From Adiantum capillus-veneris (lineage: Eukaryota; Streptophyta; Polypodiopsida; Polypodiales; Pteridaceae): DNA of 64,000 nt. The translations under genes and the position numbers were made by a program. Below, piece by piece: positions 1 to 10,365 of the stretch. The stretch is taken from NCBI GenBank assembly GCA_014529385.2, contig CM043963.1, positions 7,239,001 to 7,303,000 on the forward strand, written 5' to 3'. A model generated the notes under the pieces. The model was not told the origin of the DNA and searched no databases. It saw only the letters and a list, made by a program, of their open reading frames with translations. Numbering within the stretch: position 1 is the first letter of the stretch; every line of letters starts with the position of its first letter.

Positions 1-640
1 AGAAATACAGAGCGTGAGCTAACGGTGCTCACTCCTCTCCTTCTCGCGCTTCCTACTCCCTCCCTGGTTGTCACATTGCGATTGCATTTGTTGCATTGCA
101 ACCGCAGGTAAGAGCTCTACGCATTGACGTAAGTAGTTCACAGTATTTTTTAGCTTTTGGCATCGCCGACCTGCGGCCTAATTTCATCATAATTAAGAAT
201 TTACACTTTTAAATAAAAAACTAAGCATAGGCGGGGTATTGGGGCATCACTGCTAAGCATTTAGATGCATTCTAGGTCAAAAATCCAATGCTGTTAATAA
301 TTGCGATTTTGGAACTTGACCTAAAGTGGGGTTCAAGACCATAAGTATGTGTGCTTAGGTCTTATAAACTTTCCCTAGAAGTTTCGTTACGTTTGGATGT
401 CATTGATGCTGTAACGGATGTGATTTGTTTGCCGAGAGCGATTGGCTTTTGGTGATTTCAGTCACTTGAGTGTAGCTTGAGTTAGATACGAGTTGTTAGT
501 TGGTTTTCGAGAGATTGACACGCTCTTGTAGCCTCTATGCACTAGTCGAGTCAGCTTCGTCCCATGGTTTGACAAATTAATCGTGGTTCTCGCTAATACT
601 GCAATAAGATAGGATGGTGAGGTTAGACATACGTCCCACA
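1..640 (+). mobile_element. LTR copy A, 3' part of a Ty3/Gypsy long terminal repeat
   Basis: This stretch aligns almost base for base with 48,096-48,750 (LTR B) and 63,190-63,797 (LTR C), starting at the shared agaaatacagagcgtgagc segment downstream of the LTR TATA box. It ends in acgtcccaca at 640, matching the CA end of LTR B. The first 250 or so bases of the LTR lie outside the window. No tRNA primer site follows the end, unlike LTR B, so this is a 3' LTR, a solo LTR or a rearranged end. A half-copy of the palindrome found in the element 2 leaders (gttaataattgcgat) lies near 293. Confidence 0.85.
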
Positions 641-966
641 CTGAGCCCAAATTGTGACCAACATGGATTGTGATCCATGTACATTTTCTAGATTTCTAAA
701 CTAGAACAAGCCTTTATGACCCACATGCCAATTAAAGCATAATCCCAAAGTTTTAAGTCAATTCAAAATCAAAATCCTTGTGAGAATCCCAAATTTCTCT
801 AAGTCTGTGAAAAAATTTGCAAAAATTGACTTGATGATCAAGTCCAAAATCCAAACCATAAAATTTTTCACCATAGCTCCCCTTGATCATGTTGAATTAG
901 CTATCACAATGTTAAGTATGGAGCCTGATTTACCCTTTGTAATTTTCTGTGGTAAAAACACACATT
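641..966. repeat. Gypsy leader-like segment with one ACATGG palindrome
   Basis: Directly after LTR A there is a 20-bp near-palindrome at 661-680 (acatggattgtgatccatgt). It is of the same type as the eight copies in the element 1 leader at 39.1-40.9 kb. The rest is AT-rich and carries no credible ORF. It is probably a displaced piece of an element 1-like leader; this is inferred from the palindrome and base composition. Confidence 0.5.
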
Positions 967-1564
967 TGTAAGGCCCCCATTAGGAGGAGAAGCCATCGTG
1001 CGTGAAGAAAAATAACTCGCCGGAAAATAAAATCACTCGTTGGAATATTCCTTTTTGCCGAAATATTATGGCCGGACAGCGATCGAAAAGTGGTCGGAAA
1101 ACGATCGATCGGTTGGTCTGTTGGCTGGTGGCCAAATGCAAAAGCGGACTTGTCTTCTCAAGGGCGGCCACACATGTGCGGATTGGAGGGTCCGATTTGG
1201 ACTTATCTACACAAGGACGGCTACACATGGTTGCCTCTCATGAGAGAGGGCAGTCCATTTGGCCTATAAAAGGAGGCCATTTCTACACACATTTCATAGT
1301 GTGAAGTTGATGCACAAGGTAAGTGTGAGGTGGTGAGAGTGAAGCAAGGCGGGAGCTCTAAACTGCTTCTTGTTTTGAAGTACTAAAGCCATTGAGTGGC
1401 TGCTTTCCCGTGGATGTAGCCCACATTGGGTGAACCACGTATATCGTGTGTACTCTCTCTCTCTCTCTATCTCTTTACTCTATAATCTCTTGTGTGTGAA
1501 ATCTATCTCTCTCCATTAAGTAATCTACTCAAATATTCATTTAGCTACGTCATATTTCCTAACA
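967..1564 (+). mobile_element. LTR-like promoter segment (possible solo LTR)
   Basis: The segment starts with tgtaaggccc and ends with cctaaca. It has a clear TATA motif (tataaaaggagg, 1265-1276) and a short CT run near 1452-1468, the layout of an LTR U3-R-U5. It abruptly ends the integrase reading of the neighbouring minus-strand Gypsy copy, so it is probably an insertion. I see no clean target duplication and no second copy, so the solo-LTR reading is tentative. Confidence 0.4.
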
Positions 1565-1572
1565 CACAAGTG

Positions 1573-2880
1573 GTCCATTCCCTTGCTTCTTTAACTTTTG
1601 GAGTGGTGTTTGAGGGGTGTAGACTAATACATACTCACCCTTTTTGAACTCCTTGTTGCTTACATGTTGAGCATGAAACTCCTTCATGCATCTTTTTTGG
1701 GATAGATGGATGTGATAGCTTGCAAGTGCATCTCATCTAGATTTTTGAGAATATCTAAACTCTCTAATAGCTTGTGATTCATCCATGCTAAGTCTTTGGC
1801 TACTCAAAGTGTGGAATCAAGAAATCTAGGAGCAATAAGGTATTAAGTGCAAATACCAAGTTAAAAGGTGCCATTCCAGTCGCTATTTTGTAAGCTACTC
1901 GGTATACCCATAAAGATAGATGTAGCTTTTGGTCTCAATCTACTCTTAACTCACTCACTATCTTTTGAGCACGGTGAAAAGGATGTTTTTTGTGCTCTTT
2001 ACTTGTCCATTATCTTGAGAGTGGTAAGGTGCAGATTAACAATGAATTATCATGAACTCACCTAGCAAGAATTCAATCACTTCATTGATGGAGTGAGTCC
2101 CTTTGCCGCTAACTATGGTAGCCCATATCTTGTAAAGATATTCTCATACAATAATTTTGGCCACTATGATATATTGAGCATGTGCATGATATGGTAGTGG
2201 TGTGATAGGCCCTACAAAATCTATGCCCCACTTGGCAAATGCTCTTGCTCTCATCATTGGTCTCCGAGGGATTTTGTCTCTCTGCATAGCTACCTTTGTT
2301 CATTGACATATGTCACATCTTTTCACATATTCTTCAACATACATGAACAAGGTAGGCCATCAAATTCCTACAACAAGAATTTCCTTGCTATTTTGTAAAA
2401 AGAAAAATGTCTGCCTACTTGTTCATCATGAGTTTCCTCAAGAATCGGAACGTACTCGCTCTCCATGGCACACATCCACAATTGATTGTTTTTTTCTCCC
2501 TTGTAGAGGTGATCCTCAATCAAAATGTAACTCTCTACCTTTGTCTGAATAGATTTTATTCTTGCTTTGTTAAACCCCTTTTAGGTAAGGTTCCTTTTGT
2601 TAAGTAATTCACAATGGATGAGCTCCACATAGGTGCAAACAATGTTGCATGTTCTACAAGGACATTGAGTGCACAAATGTTACATGAACTACTATAGTTA
2701 TGAACACTCTTTTGCATTGTAGGCAAGTATATACCTAGTCTTTAAGTCTCTAAAATGTTTGTGTTTTCTCATTGTGACTTCCTGTGTTTTGCACACAATT
2801 GTCTCAAGTACATGTTTCTCTCATTTGGCTCTATACATATCATCAATATCCCATCATTTCCTTTCTTGTATTGCCTTCTA
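1573..2880 (-). pseudogene. G1 Ty3/Gypsy integrase remnant with two zinc modules
   Basis: Minus-strand translation in broken frames matches the element 2 integrase (54.35-55.97 kb) in order: a first zinc-module end (LGIYLPTMQ then CNIC), a linker (WSSSIVNYLTKGTLP), a second module (ETHDEQVGRHF), then core motifs RPMMRARAFAKWGIDFVGP, DRGTH and APFNLVFALN, and a C-terminal piece (KLKKQGNGPLV) ending near 1,573. Integrase inserts the cDNA into the genome. The copy has many stops and frameshifts, so it is not functional. The N-terminal zinc region is duplicated, as in element 2. Confidence 0.8.
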
Positions 2881-2889
2881 GATATTAGC

Positions 2890-3330
2890 AGAAGTGTTTG
2901 GTTTTCCTCAATGATGACTGACTATCTTTGAATCTATAATAATGCAATGGTGAGTAAAGGTACAACATGTTCACTCCACCTTGGCACCATCTCAATGTTG
3001 AATGGTAAGAATCTAACAAGTTATCATCAACCCCGGTGGTTGCTTCTCCATGAGTCAATCTAGACAAATGGTCAACTTTCTAATGTGTTGTTCCCTTTTT
3101 CACCACCACTATGAAATCAAACTCAAGTAATATAATGAACCATCTAACAATGTGTCCTATATTGTAAGGTTTGCTCACCAAGTATAGTAGTGCTCGATGA
3201 TCCACAAAAAAACAAATTTGTTTCCAAGAAGGTAATGTCTAAACTCCTTCACAACATATACCATTCCTAATCCTTCTCTCTTTGTAGTTGTATAATTATT
3301 TTCTACAACATTCCATTGTTGACTGAAGTA
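2890..3330 (-). pseudogene. G1 Ty3/Gypsy RNase H remnant
   Basis: Minus-strand fragments match the RNase H end of element 2: the 'facing' segment around LSRxxxGExxxGVDDxLxD (near 2,985-3,067) and the upstream strand-dependent pieces. RNase H removes the RNA template during reverse transcription. Several stops break the frame. It sits between RT (3,340-4,300) and integrase (1,573-2,880), the normal Ty3/Gypsy order. Confidence 0.7.
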
Positions 3331-3339
3331 ACTTATAGG

Positions 3340-4300
3340 ACAATCCGTGTCGTTCTCTTGAGGTTGTGCTAAAAATCATCTCATAGAGTAGAAATCAATC
3401 TTTTCTTCAATGTCTAGAATGCTTTTTGACATTTGTGGTTTGCTCAAATATCATGATAAGATAGTAGATAGGTTTGGAAATAATGGCATACATGTAGATG
3501 AATCTTCTATAGTAACCACAATGACCCATGAAGGCTTGTTCCTCCATAGCTTTTGTCAATCTGGGTACAACAACAATCACGTGGATATTCTCAAGATGCA
3601 TGGAAATGTTGTTCTTGGACATAATGTACACTAGGAATTTTCCTTGTCTTATCATGAAGACACATTTCTCTAGATTTAAGCAGATACAATATGTTCTATA
3701 TTTCTAAAATATCTTCTTCAAGTATTCTATGTGTTCATTTCTCATAAGAGAATGCATTCATAAGTCGTCCATGTAACTATTTAAGAACTTTCTTAGATAC
3801 TCTTTGAAATCACGACTCATCAACTTTTGGAATGTGACAAGTGCAGTGGTTAAGCCAGATGGAGTCACTCTGTAAGAAAATATGTCCCATTGTGTGGAAA
3901 ATGTTGTCTTATGATGATCCTCTAGCTTTATAGTAAGCTACTTGTAGCCTGAATATCCATTAAGAAAGATATGTTCTTCCTAACATGTAGCTCACTCTAT
4001 CACATGCACACTAAATGGAAGGGGATAGTTGTCCTTGATAGTAGTGGCATTTACCTGATTGAGATTCACACATACCCTCAATTTTCCAGATTTGTTGGGA
4101 GCTACCACAATCAATGACACCCAATGTGTATGCTCTGTGTATGCTCAACCTCCTAGATAAACTCCAATTCCTTAAGCTTACCTATCTCCTCCTTGATCTC
4201 GTTTGCAATGTTTCATTATAATGGATGTTGTCTGCGAGGCTTAGCATCACTCGTAAGGAGTATCATATGTTGAAAAAACTTGGATCGACACCCTTAGGGT
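3340..4300 (-). pseudogene. G1 Ty3/Gypsy reverse transcriptase remnant
   Basis: Reading the minus strand gives, in order, VSLIVVAPNKSGKLRVCVNLNQVN, GYSGYK, TPSGLTTALVTFQKLM, SYMDDL and MGHCGYYRRF, the fingers-palm-thumb signature of a Ty3/Gypsy RT. The catalytic YMDD codons are at 3764-3775 and are intact, but several in-frame stops and shifts make the copy dead. The thumb segment is nearly the same as 53,672-53,800 in element 2, so both belong to one lineage. Confidence 0.85.
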
Positions 4301-4514
4301 CTTCGTATGACCATGCAAACACATCTCCTGGCTCAACTAAATCTATGCACTTGGTTTTCTTAGGTCTTTCATAAGATTTTTTTGGTTCTTTCAGTTCCTA
4401 ATTGATTGTTGAAATACAATCTTCCAATCTTTTATCATATGTCTTTGATAGTGAGAGTATGCATCAAATTGATCCGTGTTTGGGCCCTCTTTACTCTCCA
4501 TATCAGTTGTGCAA

Positions 4515-4882
4515 ACTTCTTTTTAAGTTTGCTTCAGTTTTTGATGATCTCATTTTTGCTCAATTTTTGTCTTCCTTGATGACATTTTAGTTGTGTGTTT
4601 GGATTTTAGTTTTCTTAGTTTCTTGGGATTTGTCTTTGTTAAAGTAGATTTCATATATCTCTCTGTGATCTTGTCCTTGATAGAATTTGTTTGCTATGAC
4701 TTCTTTTTAAGTTTGCTTCAGTTTTTGATGATCTCATTTTTGCTCAATTTTTGTCTTCCTTGATGACATTTCAGTTGTGTGTTTGGATTTTAGTTTTCTT
4801 AGTTTCTTGGGATTTGTCTTTGTTAAAGTAGATTTCATATATCTCTTTGTGATCTTGTCCCTGATAGAATTTGTTTGCTATG
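4515..4882. repeat. 184-bp tandem duplication
   Basis: Two near-identical units lie head to tail, 4515-4698 and 4699-4882, each beginning acttctttttaagtttgctt and ending tttgtttgctatg. They differ at only a few bases. The duplication lies between the RT and protease parts of the G1 Gypsy remnant and post-dates most of its decay. Confidence 0.9.
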
Positions 4883-5689
4883 AGTATCAAATACTACATT
4901 TTGTTCCTCGTAAGACGCAAAAGTTTTTTTTTAATTTCCTTATTCATTTTGCATGATACCTTTCTTGTCTTCTGGATCTTTGGTTAGGAAAATCATAGAA
5001 GATCACCTCTTTTTTGTTCAATTTTGTTTTGTTTTTAGAGTTACTTGATAGCTCATCCTTAGAAGTCTTCCTTCTTTTTGTCACTCATATCTGTGATGAA
5101 AATATCATCAACTATGAATTTGCGCTCAATAGTTACATGACTAACCCTGATTTCAAGATAACACTCACCATTTGGAAGGGTACTATGTCATAGATCTCTT
5201 TGTTATTACAAAATCTCTTTGAATTTACTTCGTTCATTTATACATCTAGAGTAGCTAGTGTTTGAGTCCATCTAAAATGTTCAAGCAATTATTCTGGAAA
5301 TGGTTCTGGAATGTAATCCTTGTCTCCTACTGGTCTCTCTAAGATACAATCTTCTCTAGCTAGGCTCTCGCACTTGGAAGCTCCACACATCCAAAAATGT
5401 GCTTTGGTCTATAACCATGTAGGTATTTCCTTCTTTTCTTGACAATTTTTGAGCCAAATTCCTCTATAGGAGTTCGACTAACATCTCAGTAGTTGTGGTC
5501 CTTGCAGATGATCCTCGTAGTAACCTCTTTGTGTCGTCAAAGTAGATATGGTCCTAGCCGCAATCTTGTACCATTCTAAGTCGACACATGAATAGTCTTC
5601 CTAAAATGACATCAAAGTTATTGCTCTTGCCAAAATCTACTATTGCAAAGGTATGCTTGCATTCTATCCTGCACGAGAATAATATAATC

Positions 5690-6909
5690 TATTCCAATAT
5701 ACCTACCGGTCTCTCAACATATCCGTTTGCAAGTTGCAGTTTCATCCTTGTTTTTCTAAGAGCTGGTCTTTCCTCTTTCTCCCATATCTCTTTTGTGGTA
5801 ATGGCCACTCCAGCACCTCTATCTAGTGTAGCAATTTTCATGATTCCTTTTGTTCCATTGGCAAGGTGGTGTTCTCTTCTTTCCCTTCACAATAATCATC
5901 CACCTTGTTTACAGGTACTGGTTTTCCCTTTGGTATGTTTTGTGTTGTTTTACGCGTGCGATTATCTATGGGAATTCCTTGAAAGGAATTTTTTGCCTCA
6001 TCTTCTCTAAGTTTTGGCCCACTTCTCTCCATAGATGTGGCCTAATTTGTAATAGCTTCACGAGAGTTATCGTGCATTTTATAGGAGTTGACATTAGTTT
6101 GTGTGAACTTTTGATGTCCATCATCTTTGAAATTGGCTTCCATGAAGAATGCACTACCTTGACCTACAAGTTTGTTTCATGCTCTCCTATGAAAGAAAAA
6201 AGGGTCTTCAATGTTTTAGGCTTACTCTTTGCAGATGCTTCCGTTCTAGCATCACCATATAGAAATTGTATATCTCTAGGGTAGAACTCGTGATCCATAT
6301 TGATCTCAGTGAATAGGTGCAAAGTTGCACCACCATCCTTTCTATTCTCTATTGGTTTCCATAAAGCCTATGAAAATGGCTCATCCACTTTTGAATCACT
6401 AGTGACTTTGGGTCATCCGTGCTATTAGCCACTTCACTATTGTCCAATGATGTTTCTTCTCAAGCTTCATTTGTTCATTCATTTTTTTTCTTTTGTGCTC
6501 AATTTCCCTATCCCTTTGTGAATTAACACTTCGTGTTTAGGGATGTTTAGTTTTTCTGGCTCCATTAGAGCTTGAGCTGTCTCTATGAGCCATTTTCACA
6601 TTTCTAGTCTCTATTTTTTGACTTCACAATGGTGTGTATATGCTAACCATCTTTGTTTTAAGGTTTAATGTGTTTTTAGTCATGCCTCATAAACTTGTAA
6701 TAGAGCCTCTAAAGGTTCTATAAATCTATCTACTAGGACTAAACCTCTCAATAACATCTTGGATGACACCACTCCTTCCATTAGTTCTTTGTTCTCTTTT
6801 TCATGTTTTAGTTGATCTTTGGCCTGTTACAACTCTATCTCTAAGGCTATTTTCTTTTTTAGCTTCTTTGATTTCATTTTGTCTCATTTGGACTTCCCAA
6901 TTTTCTTTG
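5690..6909 (-). pseudogene. G1 Gypsy gag C-terminal/linker and aspartic protease remnant
   Basis: The minus strand translates to pieces closely matching element 1 at 43.3-44.6 kb: a linker (LVDRFIEPLEALLQVYEA), then MMDIKSSHKLMSTPIKCTITL..LLQIRPHLW, PVNKVDDYCEGKEENTTLP, and a retropepsin start with LDRGAG where element 1 has LDSGTG, followed by NFDVILGRLF. The protease would cut the Gag-Pol polyprotein. The D-S/T-G triad is changed to DRG and stops are present, so the copy is inactive. The left end abuts the small LTR element at 6,910. Confidence 0.8.
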
Positions 6910-6914
6910 ATTCC

Positions 6915-6977
6915 TATTGGGTATGTGACTATGAAGGGTGATGCCGGTGACAAACCATGGCGAGGAGGGAGCAGTGC

Positions 6978-7047
<70 letters not shown>

Positions 7048-7221
7048 CGATACACAGTAGAAAAAAGTGATACGCTATTCTTTGATTGATTGTTAAAAAA
7101 CCTTACAATGTATATAAAGCCATAAAAAAGCCATGCAAACTTAACTTGCAACTGGACTATCCTGCATGCTTTAGGAGACTGTGCCCACGAGCTAGACAAA
7201 CCTGGGCTTGCATACTCAACA
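6915..7221 (-). repeat. 3' LTR of the small LTR element, with (AG)n at 6981-7045
   Basis: This 307-bp repeat starts tattgggt and ends actcaaca and aligns with 8359-8692. It carries a 65-bp AG microsatellite at the same place where the other LTR has 86 bp, which accounts for most of their length difference. Terminal bases have drifted from TG..CA to TA..CA at the left end. Confidence 0.92.
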
Positions 7222-7433
7222 ACCCCCTCCTCAAGCCCAAACCACTGACAATGGCCTCGAGACAGACCATGGCAAAGTCCAATCACCTGAAACCATGAGT
7301 AGAAGCCCCACCCTGACTATAGCATAGGTGTGTGTGTGTACTTCCTCAAAAAACCATCAATGTGAGAAATACCAGAACTCGACCAAACAACAAAGGGTGG
7401 TCTTACCACTTTTTATATGGCAGTGTCTATAAC

Positions 7434-7901
7434 CTATACAAAAGTTTGGCATGAGGACAATTGACATGCATGACAATAACTGACTACCGAGAGGGTAAGG
7501 CTTTGAAATTGATATTGACAATATACCAAATTTGAATTAAACTGGACATATAAAATCGATTGTGAACTCTGTAGATTGTTGATGGATAAAATTCCTGAAA
7601 GAAAATCTTCGTCGTTCTTGTGGTTGTCGATGTGTTTGAGCAGGTCATAAACCTTACTTGGCACTTTGAACATGCCTATGCACCATATGTATTGCAACCA
7701 CAAGCTATCACCTTCTTGATCTTCAATATCAAATAGGTCTTCATTGATCATAGCCCCAAGAACCTGCCTTGATTTGACACTCACTGGCGCATGATGCATG
7801 TCATACACCTTTGCTTGGAATGACCGCATGGTTATACCTTTGGACATGTTGCTGAGCAAAAACTTTCGGTTGCCTTCATCTTTATCTGTCTTTGCATACA
7901 T
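7434..7901 (-). CDS. Unrecognised 155-codon ORF inside the small LTR element
   Basis: This is the only long ORF in the element interior. The first 80 residues look protein-like (mixed charge, KVYDMHHAPVSVKSRQVLG, then an acidic DLFDIEDQEGD segment); the last third is low-quality and probably not coding. I do not recognise a gag, pol or other family. Short non-autonomous LTR elements often carry captured host-gene fragments, so this may be one. That is inference; its source gene is unknown. Confidence 0.35.
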   Translation of the reverse strand: MYAKTDKDEGNRKFLLSNMSKGITMRSFQAKVYDMHHAPVSVKSRQVLGAMINEDLFDIEDQEGDSLWLQYIWCIGMFKVPSKVYDLLKHIDNHKNDEDFLSGILSINNLQSSQSILYVQFNSNLVYCQYQFQSLTLSVVSYCHACQLSSCQTFV

Positions 7902-8358
7902 GTATTAGGTTACTGCAAAAACTATCAAAATCACTGCAATTGATTGCATTTGAAATGCGCCTTCAAATATTTATGAGCCAATGTGTTACCGGAGCCAATG
8001 TACTATTGAGTCAATGTACTTACACCTTGTCGAGTGGGAATACCCGCTTGTGTAAAGCCTCAGGACCAAATTGAGTGGACACTTGATTTCTAATGTGAAA
8101 ATTAATCACAAAAAAGCAACTCTGTAACACAGTGATGGTGCAGACTGTCGAAGACCAAGGCATGCTCAAGGCAACCTGTGTAGGCCGAATTGGTAGTTGG
8201 TCAAGAGACGAGATGTCTCCAGCAAGCCTGGGCAAATCCGTTGATGCCGGTGTTGCTTGGTTTCTTGCAGGTTGACAGCGAATGCTTCCCTTCTCTAAGC
8301 GACTGTACCCGCACGGCTTTTGTCGACTCAAGCCGAGAACCAAATCTTTGATACCATT

Positions 8359-8428
8359 TGTTGGGTCTGTGGCTATGGCGGGTGATGCCGGTGACAAACC
8401 ATGGCAAGGAGGGAGCGGTGCTGCAGAG

Positions 8429-8518
<90 letters not shown>

Positions 8519-8692
8519 GAATACACAGTAGAAAAAAGTGATACGCTATTCTTTGATTGATTGTTAAAAAACCTTACAATGTATATAAAGCCATAAAAAA
8601 GGCATGAAAACTTAACTTGCAATTGGACTATCTTGCATGCTTTAGGAGACTATGCCCACGAGCTAGACAAACCTGGGCTTGCATACCCAACA
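8359..8692 (-). repeat. 5' LTR of the small LTR element, with (AG)n at 8432-8517
   Basis: This 334-bp repeat starts tgttgggt and ends acccaaca, so it has perfect inverted ends. It contains an 86-bp AG array. The primer site complementary to initiator tRNA-Met lies two bases inside (8346-8356, seen on the minus strand). Confidence 0.93.
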
Positions 8693-8697
8693 ATTCC

Positions 8698-9945
8698 TTA
8701 CCCATAAGCTCTCTAAATTTGTTTGAGCAGATAGTTTGTTTTCTTCCTTGACATGTGTGTTCCTTACAACTTCTTGAGCTTGAGCTCTAGTCTCACTGCT
8801 TAGTTTCAAATCCACTTGAGCGTGGAAAAACATATTGTACAACATATGACGGCTCTGCAATATCATTTTTACTTATCCAAGAAAGACGGCCTTCATCAGC
8901 ATATGCAATTCTCTCAGTATCTCTTTCATAAGACTCTACTGGCTCTTCACAGTATGAAGTCAATGGCAACATTCTTTGATTAGCAAGTGTCTCTACCGGT
9001 TGGGTATATTGAACAACAACTCGATTCTCTTGAGGTAAAGGAGGTTGCTAACCCAACACTGGTTTAGACCATTTGGTGCCTTGGTGGTGGTGGAAATTGT
9101 TGCACCCTTGAGGGGTCATATGACCTTTCCTTCACATAGTTCCTGATGTAGAAACACTCATTCATCTTGTGATTGGTTCAGTTTTTCTCAATTGCACACC
9201 ACTTCAAGACATGTGGTGCATTTTCTATTACTAGTCTGGGATGAGTGTTACACCATGGGATCCTTTCCACATGTGTCATATCTCCTTGTCTATTGTTGAT
9301 GTACAATCAGGATTGGTCTATTGCCTTGATTCATGATCCTAATCACTTATTTGTCCATTTGATCAACATTCGGCATTGTAGCAGCTTGAACATTTTTCTT
9401 TGTTGTGGATTCACTTGTTGAAGAAGGGGCACTAGTGGTTGCATTGTTTGCATCTTCTATCACCTCTATGTAAGCCTTACAACTGTCAACTAGATACAAT
9501 GCATCTCTAGTGACATGCTCAAATGTTTTGTATGCTTTCAATTGCAGGTCCTTTTTTAGTGTCTCGTTCTTTAAGCCCTTTATAAAGAGAACTAATAGCT
9601 TCTCATCTTGTAGCAACTCTATTATTCGACATCTCTCTATGTATTGTTTGAACCAAAGAGAAGCTTCCTTCACTTTCTCGTTCTCTTTTAGCTTGAATGC
9701 GTCGATTTGGGACACAATATTGTGCTTGATTCTCCTTTTAAACAATACATCTCTCTATGTATTGTTTGAAGCGATGCAAAGCTTCCTTCAATTTCTCGTT
9801 CTCTTTCTGCTTGAACGTGTAGATTTGGGACCCACTATTATGTTCGATTCCCCTTGTAAATAATTTCTCAGCAAATTCGCACAAAAGTTGATCTATGATT
9901 GGAAAATATCTATTGTTCAAAGGTTGGGACCATGTCAAGGTTGTT
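8698..9945 (-). pseudogene. G1 Ty3/Gypsy gag remnant
   Basis: The minus strand encodes a plant retrotransposon gag segment: KHNIVSQIDAFKLKENEKVKEASLWFKQYIERC..DEKLLVLFIKGLKNETLKKDLQLKAYKTFEHVTRDALYLVDSCKAY (9347-9745). It is homologous to 42,060-42,480 in element 1. Gag forms the particle that packages element RNA. A 118-bp segment is duplicated in tandem (9631-9748 and 9749-9866), repeating the RGI..QIYTFKQKENEK..KEA..RFKQYIERC piece and breaking the frame. The downstream part (8663-8866) contains the RAQAQE..AQTNLE segment that matches 43,040-43,120. Confidence 0.8.
9631..9866. repeat. 118-bp tandem duplication within gag
   Basis: Both units begin atctctctatgtattgtttgaa and run through the same gag codons; they have diverged by point changes. 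118 is not a multiple of three, so the duplication shifts the reading frame. Confidence 0.75.
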
Positions 9946-10110
9946 CCTAGCTTCCAAGGTTAACCAAAATGTCGCGTTGTCGAGGGATATATGCTCAAAT
10001 TGTGAACCGGGTCAGCATTGGGCTGCTAGCTGTGGGAGGGGCGCAATTTCTGGCGAGCGCTTTTTAAGAATCGGGTGAGCGGGTTCCCAAAAGAAGGGAC
10101 AATCTACCTA

Positions 10111-10141
10111 TCTCTCTCTCTCTCTCTCTCTCTTTTGTTTC

Positions 10142-10175
<34 letters not shown>
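10111..10175. repeat. Interrupted (CT)n microsatellite
   Basis: CT repeats at 10111-10132 and 10142-10165 with a short tail, separated by tttgtttc. The following 190 bases up to the end of the methyltransferase-like gene show nothing else. Confidence 0.95.
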
Positions 10176-10365
10176 TCAACTAAAATTTGATTGTCGTTTC
10201 ACGACCAACTTACATTCAAACAAAAAAAACCATGGAATAATTCAATACACTATAAATAAGAGAAACAGAAGTTCCTTACACACAGTTATGGTCTATTTCA
10301 CATAGCAACCCCCAAATCTATGTGTTCCATTGCATCAAAAGTAAATAAATATGGGAGGTGATACA

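Larger units (their letters stand above)
6910..8697 (-). mobile_element. Small non-autonomous LTR retrotransposon (LARD/TRIM-like) with ATTCC target duplication
   Basis: Two direct repeats, 6915-7221 and 8359-8692, bound a 1.14-kb interior. The flanks are attcc at 6910-6914 and attcc at 8693-8697, a 5-bp target duplication. On the minus strand the 5' LTR (8359-8692) ends in ..CCCAACA and is followed by tggtatcaaag (8346-8356), a primer site for initiator tRNA-Met. Before the 3' LTR there is a purine tract (gaggaggggg, near 7222-7234). There is no gag or pol. The element sits in the same orientation inside the G1 Gypsy remnant, between pieces that are contiguous in element 1, so it inserted later. 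Confidence 0.93.
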
